Assembly (NCBI RefSeq): GCF_913774235.1
Contig: NZ_CAJYDW010000011.1
Span: forward strand, 97,097 to 161,096
Length of the DNA stretch: 64,000 nucleotides
Source of the DNA: an uncultured Pseudomonas sp.
GTDB taxonomy: Bacteria; Pseudomonadota; Gammaproteobacteria; Pseudomonadales; Pseudomonadaceae
Direction: 5' to 3'
The notes beneath the pieces are model-generated. The model was not told where the DNA came from and made no database searches. It saw only the letters and a list, made by a program, of their open reading frames with translations. The position numbers and the translations under genes are program-made. Every line of letters begins with the position of its first letter. The stretch's first letter is position 1. Below are positions 43,521-52,841 of this stretch, in pieces.

Positions 43521-44124
43521 GGCGTACACCTGCAATAGCGAGTCGAGGTCCGCGCCACCTTAGAATGGCGGGTGCAGGTGTTTAATAGGCGTTGGGGTAA
43601 GGAGGACTGGCGCCCGTGCACTATCGTCTGGCGCAGAGCGCTCTCGTCCTGATCCTGCGCCACCCTCGCCCGGACGACAGCCCTGCTGGCACAGGACACC
43701 TCATCATTCGGGGACGACCGCGGAGGCACCGCTGGAGGCCCGGCCGGGGGTGATGAACGGTGACGTGGTCTGGTGCGCTTGAGCACCACCAAGGTGATGC
43801 TCGCAAGCCTTCTGCTAGCTAGCGCCGCTGTCCGAACTGCGGCAGCTTTACCCAAGCTTCCGCTGAGCTGCGCACCGATAACGCCTTCCTCGCACCTGCG
43901 CAGGCCTTCAACCAGCTTTGATCTATTACACCGGCCTCGGCGCCGCCTGGTTACCCGGCTATCTGAGCGCCCCGCCTGATCCGCACGCGCAGGCCCCGGG
44001 ATCTACCAGCGGCCGGCCTCTAGCGCCTGGTGCGGCCGGGCTGTCGGGCGATACGCCCGGTACCGGCACCAGGCACCAGGCACCAGGCACCAGGCACCAG
44101 GAGACGCCCTCGCGAGCGGCTGGC
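43521..44124. other. Intergenic region with possible gene remnant and tandem repeat
   Basis: No intact gene is evident. From about 43775 a plus-strand frame opens with a signal-peptide-like KVMLASLLLASAAVRTA. Around 43870-43985 coding-like strings (RTDNAFLAPAQAFNQL, then IYYTGLGAAWLPGYL in another frame) suggest a gene broken by a frameshift. The end of the region carries a 7-bp tandem repeat. The remnant resembles no family I can name. Confidence 0.4.
44065..44099. repeat. Five tandem copies of the 7-mer GGCACCA
   Basis: GGCACCA is repeated five times without interruption, followed by GGAGACG. It lies 26 bases past the stop of the aldo/keto reductase gene. A 7-base unit could vary in copy number, but it is not inside a gene. 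Confidence 0.9.
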
Positions 44125-45162
44125 TCAGGGCGCCGGATTCGGCTGGGCGACGTGGATGGCCTCGATGGCCCGCAGCGTCTCGGCATCCAGCTCCAGTTCG
44201 CTGCTCGCCAGATTGCTTTCCAGCTGGGCGATCGAAGTGGCGCCGATGATATTGCTGGTCACGAAGGGCCGGCTGGTGACGAAGGCCAGGGCCATCTGCG
44301 CCGGGTCCAGACCGCGCTCGCGGGCCAGTTCGACATAGGCCTGGGCTGCGCGTTGCGCCTGGGGGTTGCTGTAGCGCTGGAAGCGCTCGAACAGCGTCAG
44401 CCGGGCACCTGCTGGCCGTGCGCCGTCCAGGTACTTGCCGGCCAACACGCCAAAAGCCAGCGGCGAATAGGCCAGTAGCCCGACTTGCTCGCGAATGGCC
44501 TGCTCGGCCAGGCCCACCTCGAAACTGCGATTGAGCAGGTTGTAGGGATTCTGGATCGAGACCACCCGCGGCCAGCCTCGGGTTTCGCTCAGATGCAGGA
44601 ACTGCTGGACGCCCCAGGGCGTTTCATTGGAGAGCCCTACATGACGCACCTTGCCCGCACGGACGAAACCGTCCAGGGCTTCCAGCGTCTCCTCGAAGGG
44701 CGTAAAGGCCGCGTCGCTGTGCTCATAGCCCAGTTGGCCGAAGAAGTTGGTGCGCCGATCCGGCCAGTGCAGCTGGTACAGATCCAGATAATCGGTGTTC
44801 AGGCGCTTGAGGCTGGCATCCAGGGCGGCGGTGAGGTTGGCCTTGGTGAATTCCAGGCCGCCATCGCGGATGTAGTCCATGTCGCGGCCAGGGCCCGCGG
44901 CCTTGCTCGCCAGCACCCAGTCGGCCCGGTCACCGTGCTGACGGAAGTAGTTGCCGATGATGGTCTCGGTACGGGTATAGGTTTCCGCCCGCGGCGGCAC
45001 CGGATACATCTCGGCGGTATCCAGCAGATTGACGCCGGCCGCCTTGGCGACCCGGATCTGCTCGAAGGCTTCTGCCTCGGTGTTCTGCTCGCCCCAGGTC
45101 ATGGTGCCCAGGGAAATGGCGCTCACCTTCAGCTCGGTTCGGCCCAGGGATCGATAGTGCAT
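44125..45162 (-). CDS. NADP(H)-dependent aldo/keto reductase (Tas-like)
   Basis: This 345-residue protein matches E. coli Tas (346 residues) in length and sequence style: MHYRSLGRTELKVSAISLGTMT, GVNLLDTAEMYPVPPRAET. The catalytic tetrad is D48, Y53, K87 and H132. Later blocks include DYLDLYQLHWPDR and the cofactor-site region AFVTSRPFVTSNIIGATS. It likely reduces aldehydes in the cytoplasm. The ATG at 45162 has AGAGG upstream; a longer frame from 45210 lacks one. It is divergent from the dehydrogenase gene at 45364. Confidence 0.9.
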   Translation of the reverse strand: MHYRSLGRTELKVSAISLGTMTWGEQNTEAEAFEQIRVAKAAGVNLLDTAEMYPVPPRAETYTRTETIIGNYFRQHGDRADWVLASKAAGPGRDMDYIRDGGLEFTKANLTAALDASLKRLNTDYLDLYQLHWPDRRTNFFGQLGYEHSDAAFTPFEETLEALDGFVRAGKVRHVGLSNETPWGVQQFLHLSETRGWPRVVSIQNPYNLLNRSFEVGLAEQAIREQVGLLAYSPLAFGVLAGKYLDGARPAGARLTLFERFQRYSNPQAQRAAQAYVELARERGLDPAQMALAFVTSRPFVTSNIIGATSIAQLESNLASSELELDAETLRAIEAIHVAQPNPAP

Positions 45163-45363
45163 GGCAAGCCTCTTTCGCGGTTGAAACCGCAACGTTAACA
45201 GGACTTCCAAGCGCAGCCCAACTCGTCAGACAATTTGAACTCCCGCCTGAATCGGGTTGCCCTCCCCTTGGTGCAACGGCCATCGCCGCTTCGCCCACGG
45301 ATGACCTCAACCTACCCAGGCGGGTGCCCGTAGAGGACCGGCGCGGCACTCCGGAGTGACATC

Positions 45364-46503
<1,140 letters not shown>

Positions 46504-46520
46504 GCCTCTTCAACCTCATA

Positions 46521-46547
46521 GGGAGCGCTCCAGGAGGAGCCGCTCCC
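46521..46547. repeat. Palindrome GGGAGCG/CGCTCCC after fdhA
   Basis: GGGAGCG (46521-46527) pairs with CGCTCCC (46541-46547) over a 13-base loop. The arms resemble a shortened REP; no T-tract follows. Confidence 0.5.
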
Positions 46548-46628
46548 ACCCTTCTGGCGCCCCCGGCAGCCGTTCGCTGGTGATAGGCGCCTTATTTAGG
46601 CTAGGATGGCGCCGCCCCGAATCCGGGG

Positions 46629-46663
46629 CCTGGGTTCCCTCACCCCAGGCACTTTCAAAAAGG
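46629..46663 (+). promoter_or_regulatory. Probable preQ1-I riboswitch controlling yhhQ translation
   Basis: The 35 bases end 7 bases before the yhhQ ATG. P1 is CCTGGG (46629-46634) with CCCAGG (46644-46649). The first loop is TTCCCTCAC (46635-46643). The 3' tail ends in CAAAAAGG (46656-46663), whose GG can pair with the CC of the first loop to make the pseudoknot. This closely follows the Thermoanaerobacter-type preQ1-I aptamer, which has CTGGG/CCCAG and an A-rich tail ending AAGG. AAGG is also the ribosome site, so ligand binding should block translation. The gene behind it imports queuosine precursors, which fits. Confidence 0.75.
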
Positions 46664-46670
46664 CCCGCTC

Positions 46671-47324
46671 ATGCTCGAACGTCTCGATTCCGCACGCCGC
46701 CCGGCGATCGCCGCGCTGGTCGCTTTCCACATCCTCATCATCATCGCCAGCAACTACCTGGTGCAGCTGCCGTTGCAACTCTTCGGCTGGCACACCACCT
46801 GGGGCGCCTTCAGCTTCCCCTTCATCTTTCTCGCCACCGACCTCACGGTGCGGGTCATGGGCAAGGCGCCAGCGCGCCAGGTCATCGCCCGGGTGATGAT
46901 CCCGGCGCTAGTGGTGTCCTACGTTGTCTCGGTCCTGTTCCAGGACGGCCATTTCCAGGGCTGGGCCGCGCTGGCCGCGGTCAACGTCTTCGTCCTGCGT
47001 ATCTCCCTGGCCAGCTTCTGCGCCTACGTCCTCGGCCAACTGCTGGACATCCAGGTGTTCGACCGCCTGCGCCGCTCGCGCCACTGGTGGCTGGCGCCAA
47101 CCGTCTCCACGCTGTTCGGCAATGCCCTCGACACCCTGGCCTTCTTCTCCGTGGCCTTCTGGCACAGCGACAATCCCTTCATGGCCGCCCACTGGCCGGA
47201 GATCGCCCTGGTCGACTATGGCGTGAAGCTGACGGTAAGCCTGATCCTCTTCGTACCTCTCTACGGCATGCTGCTGCGGTCTCTGCTGCCCCAGGCGCTG
47301 GCGCGTCGCCCAGGCCTGGCTTGA
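46671..47324 (+). CDS. yhhQ: Queuosine precursor transporter
   Basis: YhhQ imports 7-cyano-7-deazaguanine/preQ1-type precursors. The 217-residue protein has about six membrane helices and the family pattern AFHILIIIASNYLVQLPLQLF, FSFPFIFLATDLTVRVMGK, SLASFCAYVLGQLLDIQVFD and STLFGNALDTLAFFSVAFW. The ATG at 46671 follows the AAGG of the predicted riboswitch. A short palindrome upstream of the aptamer (CCCC/GGGG near 46617-46628) may be part of the leader. It does not belong to an evident operon. Confidence 0.93.
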   Translation: MLERLDSARRPAIAALVAFHILIIIASNYLVQLPLQLFGWHTTWGAFSFPFIFLATDLTVRVMGKAPARQVIARVMIPALVVSYVVSVLFQDGHFQGWAALAAVNVFVLRISLASFCAYVLGQLLDIQVFDRLRRSRHWWLAPTVSTLFGNALDTLAFFSVAFWHSDNPFMAAHWPEIALVDYGVKLTVSLILFVPLYGMLLRSLLPQALARRPGLA

Positions 47325-47360
47325 GCCCGTAACGGCGGCCGTCGCGCCCTGGTTCCTGTA

Positions 47361-47390
47361 CGAAAAGTCGGCGAGCGCCGGCACTTTTCG
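47361..47390. promoter_or_regulatory. Imperfect palindrome upstream of dcyD
   Basis: CGAAAAGTCGGCG (47361-47373) is mirrored by CGCCGGCACTTTTCG (47376-47390). The 3' end is 51 bases before the dcyD start. It may be an operator or a terminator for yhhQ, but no long T-run follows. Confidence 0.4.
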
Positions 47391-47441
47391 GTGAGAACCC
47401 GGGCCTAGAGTGAAGCTCCAGTCACTTAACCAGGTCTCATC

Positions 47442-48437
47442 ATGCTCGCCACCGCCCTCGCCCGCTTTCCTCGCCTGGAATTGCAGCCCTCCGTCACCTC
47501 GCTGGACTTCCTGCCGCGGGTGTCGGCCGAGCTGGGACGACCGATCTACTGCAAGCGCGACGACACCACCAGCCTGGCCCTGGGCGGCAACAAGGTGCGC
47601 AAGCTGGAGTATCTGGTCGCTGAAGCCCTGGCCGAAGGTGCCGATACCCTGGTCACCGCGGGCGCCATCCAGTCCAACCACGTTCGCCAGACCGCCGCGG
47701 TCGCCGCCCAGCAGGGGCTGGCCTGCGTCGCCCTGCTGGAAAATCCCATCGCCACCCAGGATGAGGACTATCTCCACGGCGGCAATCGCCTGTTGCTCGA
47801 CCTCTTCGGCGCCGAGATCCGGCCAGTGGCCGCTCTCGACGATCCGCACCACCAGTTGCTGGCCGAGGCCCAGCGCCTGCGCCAACTGGGTCGCAGGCCC
47901 AAGGTGATTCCCGTCGGCGGCTCCAATGCCCTGGGCGCCCTCGGCTACGTCCGCGCGGGCCTTGAACTGGTCGGGCAACTTGACGCTCTTGAACTGCAGC
48001 CGGCCGCCATCGTCGTCGCCTCCGGCAGTGCCGGGACCCAAGCCGGTCTGGACCTGGCCCTCAACGAGGTGCGCCCTGCCGTCCCGGTGATCGGCATCAC
48101 CGTTTCCCGCACCGTCGACGAGCAACTACCCAAGATCACGTCGCTGCGGCAACAGTTGGCCGAGCTGCTCGGCCTCGCCGATCCTGCGGTGCCCCCGCGG
48201 TTGCGCGACGGCTACCAAGGCCCCCGCTACGGCGAGCCCAACCTCGGCACCCTGGCGGCCATCCGCCGGCTCGCTCGCCTGGAGGGGCTGGTGCTGGACC
48301 CGGTCTATACTGGCAAGGCCATGGCCGGCCTGCTGGACCTGGTCGCCCGCGACGAACTACCGCCCGGCCCGCTGGTGTTCCTGCATACCGGCGGTACCCC
48401 AGGCACCTTCGCCTATCGACAGTGGCTCGCCTGCTAG
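47442..48437 (+). CDS. dcyD: D-cysteine desulfhydrase
   Basis: DcyD breaks D-cysteine into pyruvate, sulfide and ammonia with PLP. The 331-residue protein is of the ACC-deaminase family; the PLP lysine is K51 in ALGGNKVRKLEYL. Also visible are AGAIQSNHVRQTAAVAA, ASGSAGTQAGLDLA and LDPVYTGKAMAGLLDL. Next to it is a cystine import operon, as in the E. coli dcyD-tcy region, which makes D-cysteine desulfhydrase more likely than ACC deaminase. Confidence 0.92.
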   Translation: MLATALARFPRLELQPSVTSLDFLPRVSAELGRPIYCKRDDTTSLALGGNKVRKLEYLVAEALAEGADTLVTAGAIQSNHVRQTAAVAAQQGLACVALLENPIATQDEDYLHGGNRLLLDLFGAEIRPVAALDDPHHQLLAEAQRLRQLGRRPKVIPVGGSNALGALGYVRAGLELVGQLDALELQPAAIVVASGSAGTQAGLDLALNEVRPAVPVIGITVSRTVDEQLPKITSLRQQLAELLGLADPAVPPRLRDGYQGPRYGEPNLGTLAAIRRLARLEGLVLDPVYTGKAMAGLLDLVARDELPPGPLVFLHTGGTPGTFAYRQWLAC

Positions 48438-48541
48438 CGATGCGACCGCCAGTGGTGGCATAACGTCAGCATTTTTTCGACTAAGGCTGTCTGACCAGAC
48501 ACCTTCATAGTGGCGCCCCCATACCTACAAGGATCCCATCC

Positions 48542-49339
48542 ATGCGCAAGCCCCTCTCCCACCGTCTGTTCCGCAGCGCTGCCCTGCTGCTCGCCCTGGG
48601 CCTGGCTCACCAGGCCACTGCCCAGGCGGAAGACCTGTTGCAGACCGTCAAGCAACGCGGTGAATTGGTCGTCGGCCTGGAAGGCACCTACCCGCCCTTC
48701 AGCTTTCAGGACGAGCAGGGCCAGTTAGCCGGCTTCGAAGTGGACTTCGCCAAAGCCTTGGCCAAGGAGCTGGGGGTGAAAGCCAAGATCGAGCCCGGCA
48801 AGTGGGACGGCCTGCTGGCGGCCCTGGAATCGCGCCGTCTGGACGTGGTGATCAACCAGGTGACCATCAGCGAGGAGCGCAAGAAGAAATACGACTTCTC
48901 CACGCCCTATACCGTCTCCGGCATCCAGGCCCTGGTGCGCAAGGACGACGCCAGCACCATCAAGACCGCCGCCGACCTCGCCGGCAAGAAGGTCGGTGTC
49001 GGCCTGGGTACCAACTACGAGCAATGGCTACGCCAGAACGTACCCCAGGCGGACGTCCGCACCTACGAAGACGATCCCACCAAGTACCAGGACCTGCGCG
49101 TAGGGCGCATCGACGCCATCCTCGTCGACCGCTTGGCCGCCCTGGAATTGCTGTCCAAGACCAAGGATAAGCTGGCCCTGGCCGGCGAGCCCTTCAGTCG
49201 CCAGGAGTCGGGCATCGCCGAGCGCAAGGGTGATCCGGAATTCCACGCTGCTGTCGACCAGGCGATCGCCAAGCTGCGCGCCGACGGCACCCTGGCGAAG
49301 ATCTCCGAGAAGTGGTTCAAGGCCGACGTCACCCAATGA
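48542..49339 (+). CDS. tcyJ: Cystine-binding periplasmic protein
   Basis: The 265-residue protein is a family 3 solute-binding protein. A signal peptide of about 28 residues ends ATAQA. The mature part starts EDLLQTVKQRGELVVGLEGTYPPFSFQDE and continues with FEVDFAKALAKELGVKAK, DVVINQVTISEERKKKYDFS. With tcyL and tcyN immediately downstream it forms an ABC importer for L-cystine and related diamino acids. Its stop overlaps tcyL by ATGA. Confidence 0.93.
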   Translation: MRKPLSHRLFRSAALLLALGLAHQATAQAEDLLQTVKQRGELVVGLEGTYPPFSFQDEQGQLAGFEVDFAKALAKELGVKAKIEPGKWDGLLAALESRRLDVVINQVTISEERKKKYDFSTPYTVSGIQALVRKDDASTIKTAADLAGKKVGVGLGTNYEQWLRQNVPQADVRTYEDDPTKYQDLRVGRIDAILVDRLAALELLSKTKDKLALAGEPFSRQESGIAERKGDPEFHAAVDQAIAKLRADGTLAKISEKWFKADVTQ

Positions 49340-50010
49340 GCGGCACCCTGCAACTCCTCCTCGATTCGCTGCCCTTCCTGCTGAAGGGCGCGATCTGGAC
49401 CGTGGTCCTGAGCCTCGGCGGCATGTTCTTCGGACTGCTGCTAGGCTTTGGCCTGGCTCTGCTCCGACGCTCCGCCAACCTGCTGCTGCGGAGCGTCGCG
49501 CGGCTGTACATCTCCTTCTTCCGCGGCACACCGCTGCTGGTGCAACTGTTCGTCATTTACTACGGGCTGCCCGAGCTCGGCCTACAGCTCGATCCGCTAC
49601 CCGCGGCGCTGATCGGCTTCTCGCTGAACATGGCCGCCTACACCGCCGAGATCATCCGCGCGGCCATCGGCGCCATCGACCGCGGCCAATGGGAAGCCGC
49701 CGCCAGCATCGGCATGACGCCGCTGCAGACCCTGAGGCGCGCCATCCTGCCCCAGGCCCTGCGCATCGCTCTGCCGCCGCTGGGCAACAGCTTCATCGCG
49801 CTAGTGAAGGACACCTCGCTGGCCGCCACCATCCAGGTACCCGAGCTGTTCCGCCAGGCCCAGCTGATCACCGCCCGCACCTTCGAGATCTTCAGCCTCT
49901 ATCTGGCTGCCGCATTGCTCTATTGGGTGCTGGCCAGCCTGCTGTCCACGCTGCAGAACCGCCTGGAACGGCACTACGGTCGCCACATCAACGAACGGGG
50001 TCAGTCATGA
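49336..50010 (+). CDS. tcyL: Cystine ABC transporter permease
   Basis: The 224-residue permease has several membrane helices and the HisMQ-type loop EAAASIGMTPLQTLRRAILPQALRI, which contacts the ATPase. An upstream FRGTPLLVQLFVIYYGLPEL segment is typical of amino acid permeases. The ATG at 49336 overlaps tcyJ, and its stop overlaps tcyN. Confidence 0.93.
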   Translation: MSGTLQLLLDSLPFLLKGAIWTVVLSLGGMFFGLLLGFGLALLRRSANLLLRSVARLYISFFRGTPLLVQLFVIYYGLPELGLQLDPLPAALIGFSLNMAAYTAEIIRAAIGAIDRGQWEAAASIGMTPLQTLRRAILPQALRIALPPLGNSFIALVKDTSLAATIQVPELFRQAQLITARTFEIFSLYLAAALLYWVLASLLSTLQNRLERHYGRHINERGQS

Positions 50011-50771
50011 TCGAGGTAGAGGGACTGTCCAAGTCATTCCGGCAACAGACCGTGCTGCAGGGCATCGACCTCAGCGTGGCCCAGGGCGAGGTGGTCGCCA
50101 TCATCGGCCCCAGCGGCTCGGGCAAAACCACCCTGTTGCGCTGCCTGAATCTGCTGGAAACACCCGACGCCGGCACCATCCGCGTAGGCGATCTGAGCAT
50201 CGATGCGGCGCGCCCCCTGAGGGCCCAGCAGGGGGCGATTCGCAAGCTGCGCCAGAGCGTCGGTTTCGTCTTCCAGAACTTCAATCTGTTTCCCCATCGC
50301 ACCGCGCTGGAGAACGTCATCGAGGGGCCGATCATCGTCCAGGGGGAAAGCCGCGATACGGCCCTCGCCCATGGTCGCGAGCTACTGGCCAAGGTCGGTC
50401 TGGCGGACAAGGCCGACGCCTATCCAGGCCGGCTCTCGGGCGGCCAACAACAGCGCGTCGCCATCGCCCGGGCGCTGGCCATGCGCCCCCAGGCAATCCT
50501 CTTCGACGAACCCACCTCGGCGCTCGACCCGGAACGGGTGGGCGAGGTGCTGGAAACCATCCGCGACCTGGCCCGGGAAGGACGTACCCTGCTGATCGTC
50601 ACCCACGAAATGGCCTTCGCCCGCGACGTCGCCCACCGGGTACTGTTCATGGACGGCGGGCGCATCGTCGAGCAAGGTAGCGCCGCCGAGGTCTTCAACC
50701 ACCCCCGCGAAGAACGTACCCGGCGCTTCCTCGCCAAGTTCGTCCGCGACCAGGCTGCCGACTACTCCTGA
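50007..50771 (+). CDS. tcyN: Cystine ABC transporter ATP-binding protein
   Basis: The 254-residue ATPase has Walker A GPSGSGKTT (about 34-42), the Q-loop FVFQNFNLFPHRT, the signature RLSGGQQQRVAIARAL, Walker B AILFDEPTSALDPE and the switch IVTHEMAFARDV. It energises TcyJL. The start is ATG at 50007; the frame upstream is a shadow of tcyL. Its last 10 bases overlap the 3' end of epsC on the other strand. Confidence 0.94.
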   Translation: MIEVEGLSKSFRQQTVLQGIDLSVAQGEVVAIIGPSGSGKTTLLRCLNLLETPDAGTIRVGDLSIDAARPLRAQQGAIRKLRQSVGFVFQNFNLFPHRTALENVIEGPIIVQGESRDTALAHGRELLAKVGLADKADAYPGRLSGGQQQRVAIARALAMRPQAILFDEPTSALDPERVGEVLETIRDLAREGRTLLIVTHEMAFARDVAHRVLFMDGGRIVEQGSAAEVFNHPREERTRRFLAKFVRDQAADYS

Positions 50772-51706
50772 GCCAAGCCGGCGCAGCCCTGCAGACTGGC
50801 CTGACTCACATTGCTGTTGGCCGGTACCCCATGGGTCAGCCAGACGTTGCCGCCGATAGTCGAACCCTGGCCGATGGTGATGCGACCAAGGATGGTGGCG
50901 CCCGCATAGATCACCACGTCGTCCTCGACGATGGGATGCCGCGGATGCCCCTTCTTGAGGCTGCCATCGGCGTCCGCCGGGAAGCGCTTGGCGCCGAGGG
51001 TCACGGCCTGATAGATGCGCACCCGGTCACCGATGATGCAGGTCTCGCCGATCACCACGCCCGTACCATGATCGATGAAGAAACCCTCGCCGATCTGGGC
51101 GCCGGGATGGATATCGATGCCGGTCGCCGAATGCGCCCGCTCACTGACCATCCGCGCCAGCAGCGGCAAGCCGCTGCGGTAGAAGTGATGGGCGATGCGG
51201 TGGTGGATCATGGCGTAGATGCCGGGATAGCAGAGCAGTACCTCGTCCACGCTGCGCGCCGCCGGGTCGCCTTGGTAGGCAGCGATGACGTCGGTATCCA
51301 GCAGACGCCGCAGGTCAGGCAGGGCCAGGGCGAAGGCCTGCACCAGGCGCCGGGCCTCGTCGGTGCGGTTGACGCCGTTCTCGCCCCGCTGCTTGGCGAA
51401 ATAATCGAGTTCCAGCTTCGCCTGGATCACCAGGGCATTGAGCGCCCGCTCCAATTCGAAGCCCACATAGAAGTCCTCGCTCTCCTGCCGGAGCTGATCC
51501 GGGCCGAGGCGCAAAGGAAAGAGCGCACCGCTGAGGGATTCGATCACCGTTGCCATCACGCTCCGCGAGGGCAGTTCGCGCCCACTGAATTCGCGGAAGC
51601 GGCCGTGGGTCTCGCGCCAGTGGCTACGGGCGGCATGCAGCTCGCCCACGATGCGACCCAGCTGCCAATCATTGCCACCGGTGGATTGCCCGTTAAATTC
51701 GTTCAT
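50762..51706 (-). CDS. epsC: Serine O-acetyltransferase
   Basis: The enzyme makes O-acetylserine, the first step of cysteine synthesis. The 314-residue protein has an N-terminal helical domain (about 1-180) and a left-handed beta-helix with hexapeptide repeats (IDIHPGAQIGEGFFIDHGTG, VVIGETCIIGDRVRIYQ, GAKRFPADADGSLKKGHPRHPIVEDDVVIY in blocks). The length and N-terminus are those of the EpsC subgroup rather than the short CysE. It converges on tcyN, in keeping with a cysteine-related neighbourhood. Confidence 0.92.
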   Translation of the reverse strand: MNEFNGQSTGGNDWQLGRIVGELHAARSHWRETHGRFREFSGRELPSRSVMATVIESLSGALFPLRLGPDQLRQESEDFYVGFELERALNALVIQAKLELDYFAKQRGENGVNRTDEARRLVQAFALALPDLRRLLDTDVIAAYQGDPAARSVDEVLLCYPGIYAMIHHRIAHHFYRSGLPLLARMVSERAHSATGIDIHPGAQIGEGFFIDHGTGVVIGETCIIGDRVRIYQAVTLGAKRFPADADGSLKKGHPRHPIVEDDVVIYAGATILGRITIGQGSTIGGNVWLTHGVPANSNVSQASLQGCAGLAQE

Positions 51707-51820
51707 GAGTCTTCTATCCAGTTGCCAGACTGCCGAGGATAAAGTATCCGGTCATCCCTGACAGCCCACGCCGCCCAACGCGCGGTAAGCTGTCGTCCCT
51801 CGCCAACCAAGGAGCGCCCC

Positions 51821-52672
51821 ATGCTCGCCTCCCCCCTGGTCACCGCTACCTGGCTGCAGGAACAACTGGGCCGTACGGACCTCATGCTGCTCGATGCCAG
51901 CCTCTACCTGCCCACCGAGCCCCAGGTAGCCGATGAGATCTACCGGCAGCAGCACCTGCCCGGCGCCCTGCGCTTCGACATCGAACGCTTCTCCGATCCG
52001 GATACCGCGCTGCCGCACATGGTGCCCAGTGTCGGTCGCTTCGCCCGCCTCGCCGGCGAGCTGGGCATCACTCCGGATACCTTCATCGTCGTCTACGACC
52101 AGAAAGGCCTGTTCTCCGCGGCCAGGGCCTGGTGGCTGTTCCGCCTGTTCGGTCACGAGCGCATCGCCGTGCTCGACGGCGGTCTGCCACTCTGGCGCAA
52201 CCTGGGTCTGCCGCTCGAAGCCGGCGAGAACCACGCCGAACCTAAGCAACCGTACCCCACCGCCCTGAACTACCGCCTGCTCTGCGGACTGGGCGACGTC
52301 CAGACCGCTCTTAGCGTCGGCCAGACCCAGGTGCTCGATGCTCGCGGTGCCAAGCGCTTCGCCGGCGAAATCGCCGAGCCCCGGCCGGGTGTCGCCCCAG
52401 GGCACATGCCCGGCAGCCTCAACCTGCCCTACGACAGCCTGCTGAACGCCGACGGAACCCTGTTGCCACCGCAAGAGCTGCGCCAGCGCTTCCAGGCTCT
52501 CGGCGTCGACGGCCTGCACCCGGTCATCGCCAGTTGCGGCAGCGGCGTCACGGCAGCGGTGCTGTTGCTCGCCCTCAACGCCGCCGGGTTGCCGGATGGC
52601 AGACTCTACGACGGTTCCTGGAGCGAATGGGGCCAGCACCCGAGCACGACGAAAGTCCTGGGTCATGACTGA
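51821..52672 (+). CDS. sseA: 3-mercaptopyruvate sulfurtransferase
   Basis: The 283-residue protein has two rhodanese domains; the second is active, with C239 in ASCGSGVTAAV, the CGSGV form that marks mercaptopyruvate sulfurtransferase. The first has DTFIVVYDQKGLFSAARAWWLF in place of a Cys loop. The central region contains GHMPGSLNLPYDSLLNADG. It transfers sulfane sulfur from mercaptopyruvate, a cysteine breakdown product. Confidence 0.93.
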   Translation: MLASPLVTATWLQEQLGRTDLMLLDASLYLPTEPQVADEIYRQQHLPGALRFDIERFSDPDTALPHMVPSVGRFARLAGELGITPDTFIVVYDQKGLFSAARAWWLFRLFGHERIAVLDGGLPLWRNLGLPLEAGENHAEPKQPYPTALNYRLLCGLGDVQTALSVGQTQVLDARGAKRFAGEIAEPRPGVAPGHMPGSLNLPYDSLLNADGTLLPPQELRQRFQALGVDGLHPVIASCGSGVTAAVLLLALNAAGLPDGRLYDGSWSEWGQHPSTTKVLGHD

Positions 52673-52726
52673 ATCAGGCCTGGAAGCGCCTAAGTCACTG
52701 ATTTGCAATAAACGCTGTAGTATTCG

Positions 52727-52763
52727 ATAGAGACGCCCAATCGCCGACATCGCCTTTAACAAT
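52727..52763 (+). promoter_or_regulatory. OxyR-type binding site upstream of ahpC
   Basis: Four tetramers lie exactly 11 bases apart: ATAG (52727-52730), CAAT (52738-52741), ATCG (52749-52752) and CAAT (52760-52763). The OxyR consensus is ATAG-N7-CTAT-N7-ATAG-N7-CTAT, so 13 of 16 bases agree. It ends 78 bases before the ahpC start, where activation of ahpC by OxyR is expected. Confidence 0.65.
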
Positions 52764-52841
52764 GAGGCGAATCGTCAAAAGGCGATTAGTATGCGTCCTA
52801 TCGATTTCAACCCTTACCTTCCAACCCTCAAGGAGTCATCA

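Noticed and set aside
43120..43530. Selenocysteine in the CTP-synthase-like protein, as the family name hints
   Set aside because: The nucleophile position is an ordinary Cys codon and no in-frame TGA is present.
44065..44099. Possible CRISPR or VNTR inside a gene
   Set aside because: The 7-base units have no spacers, so it is not CRISPR, and no reading frame crosses it.
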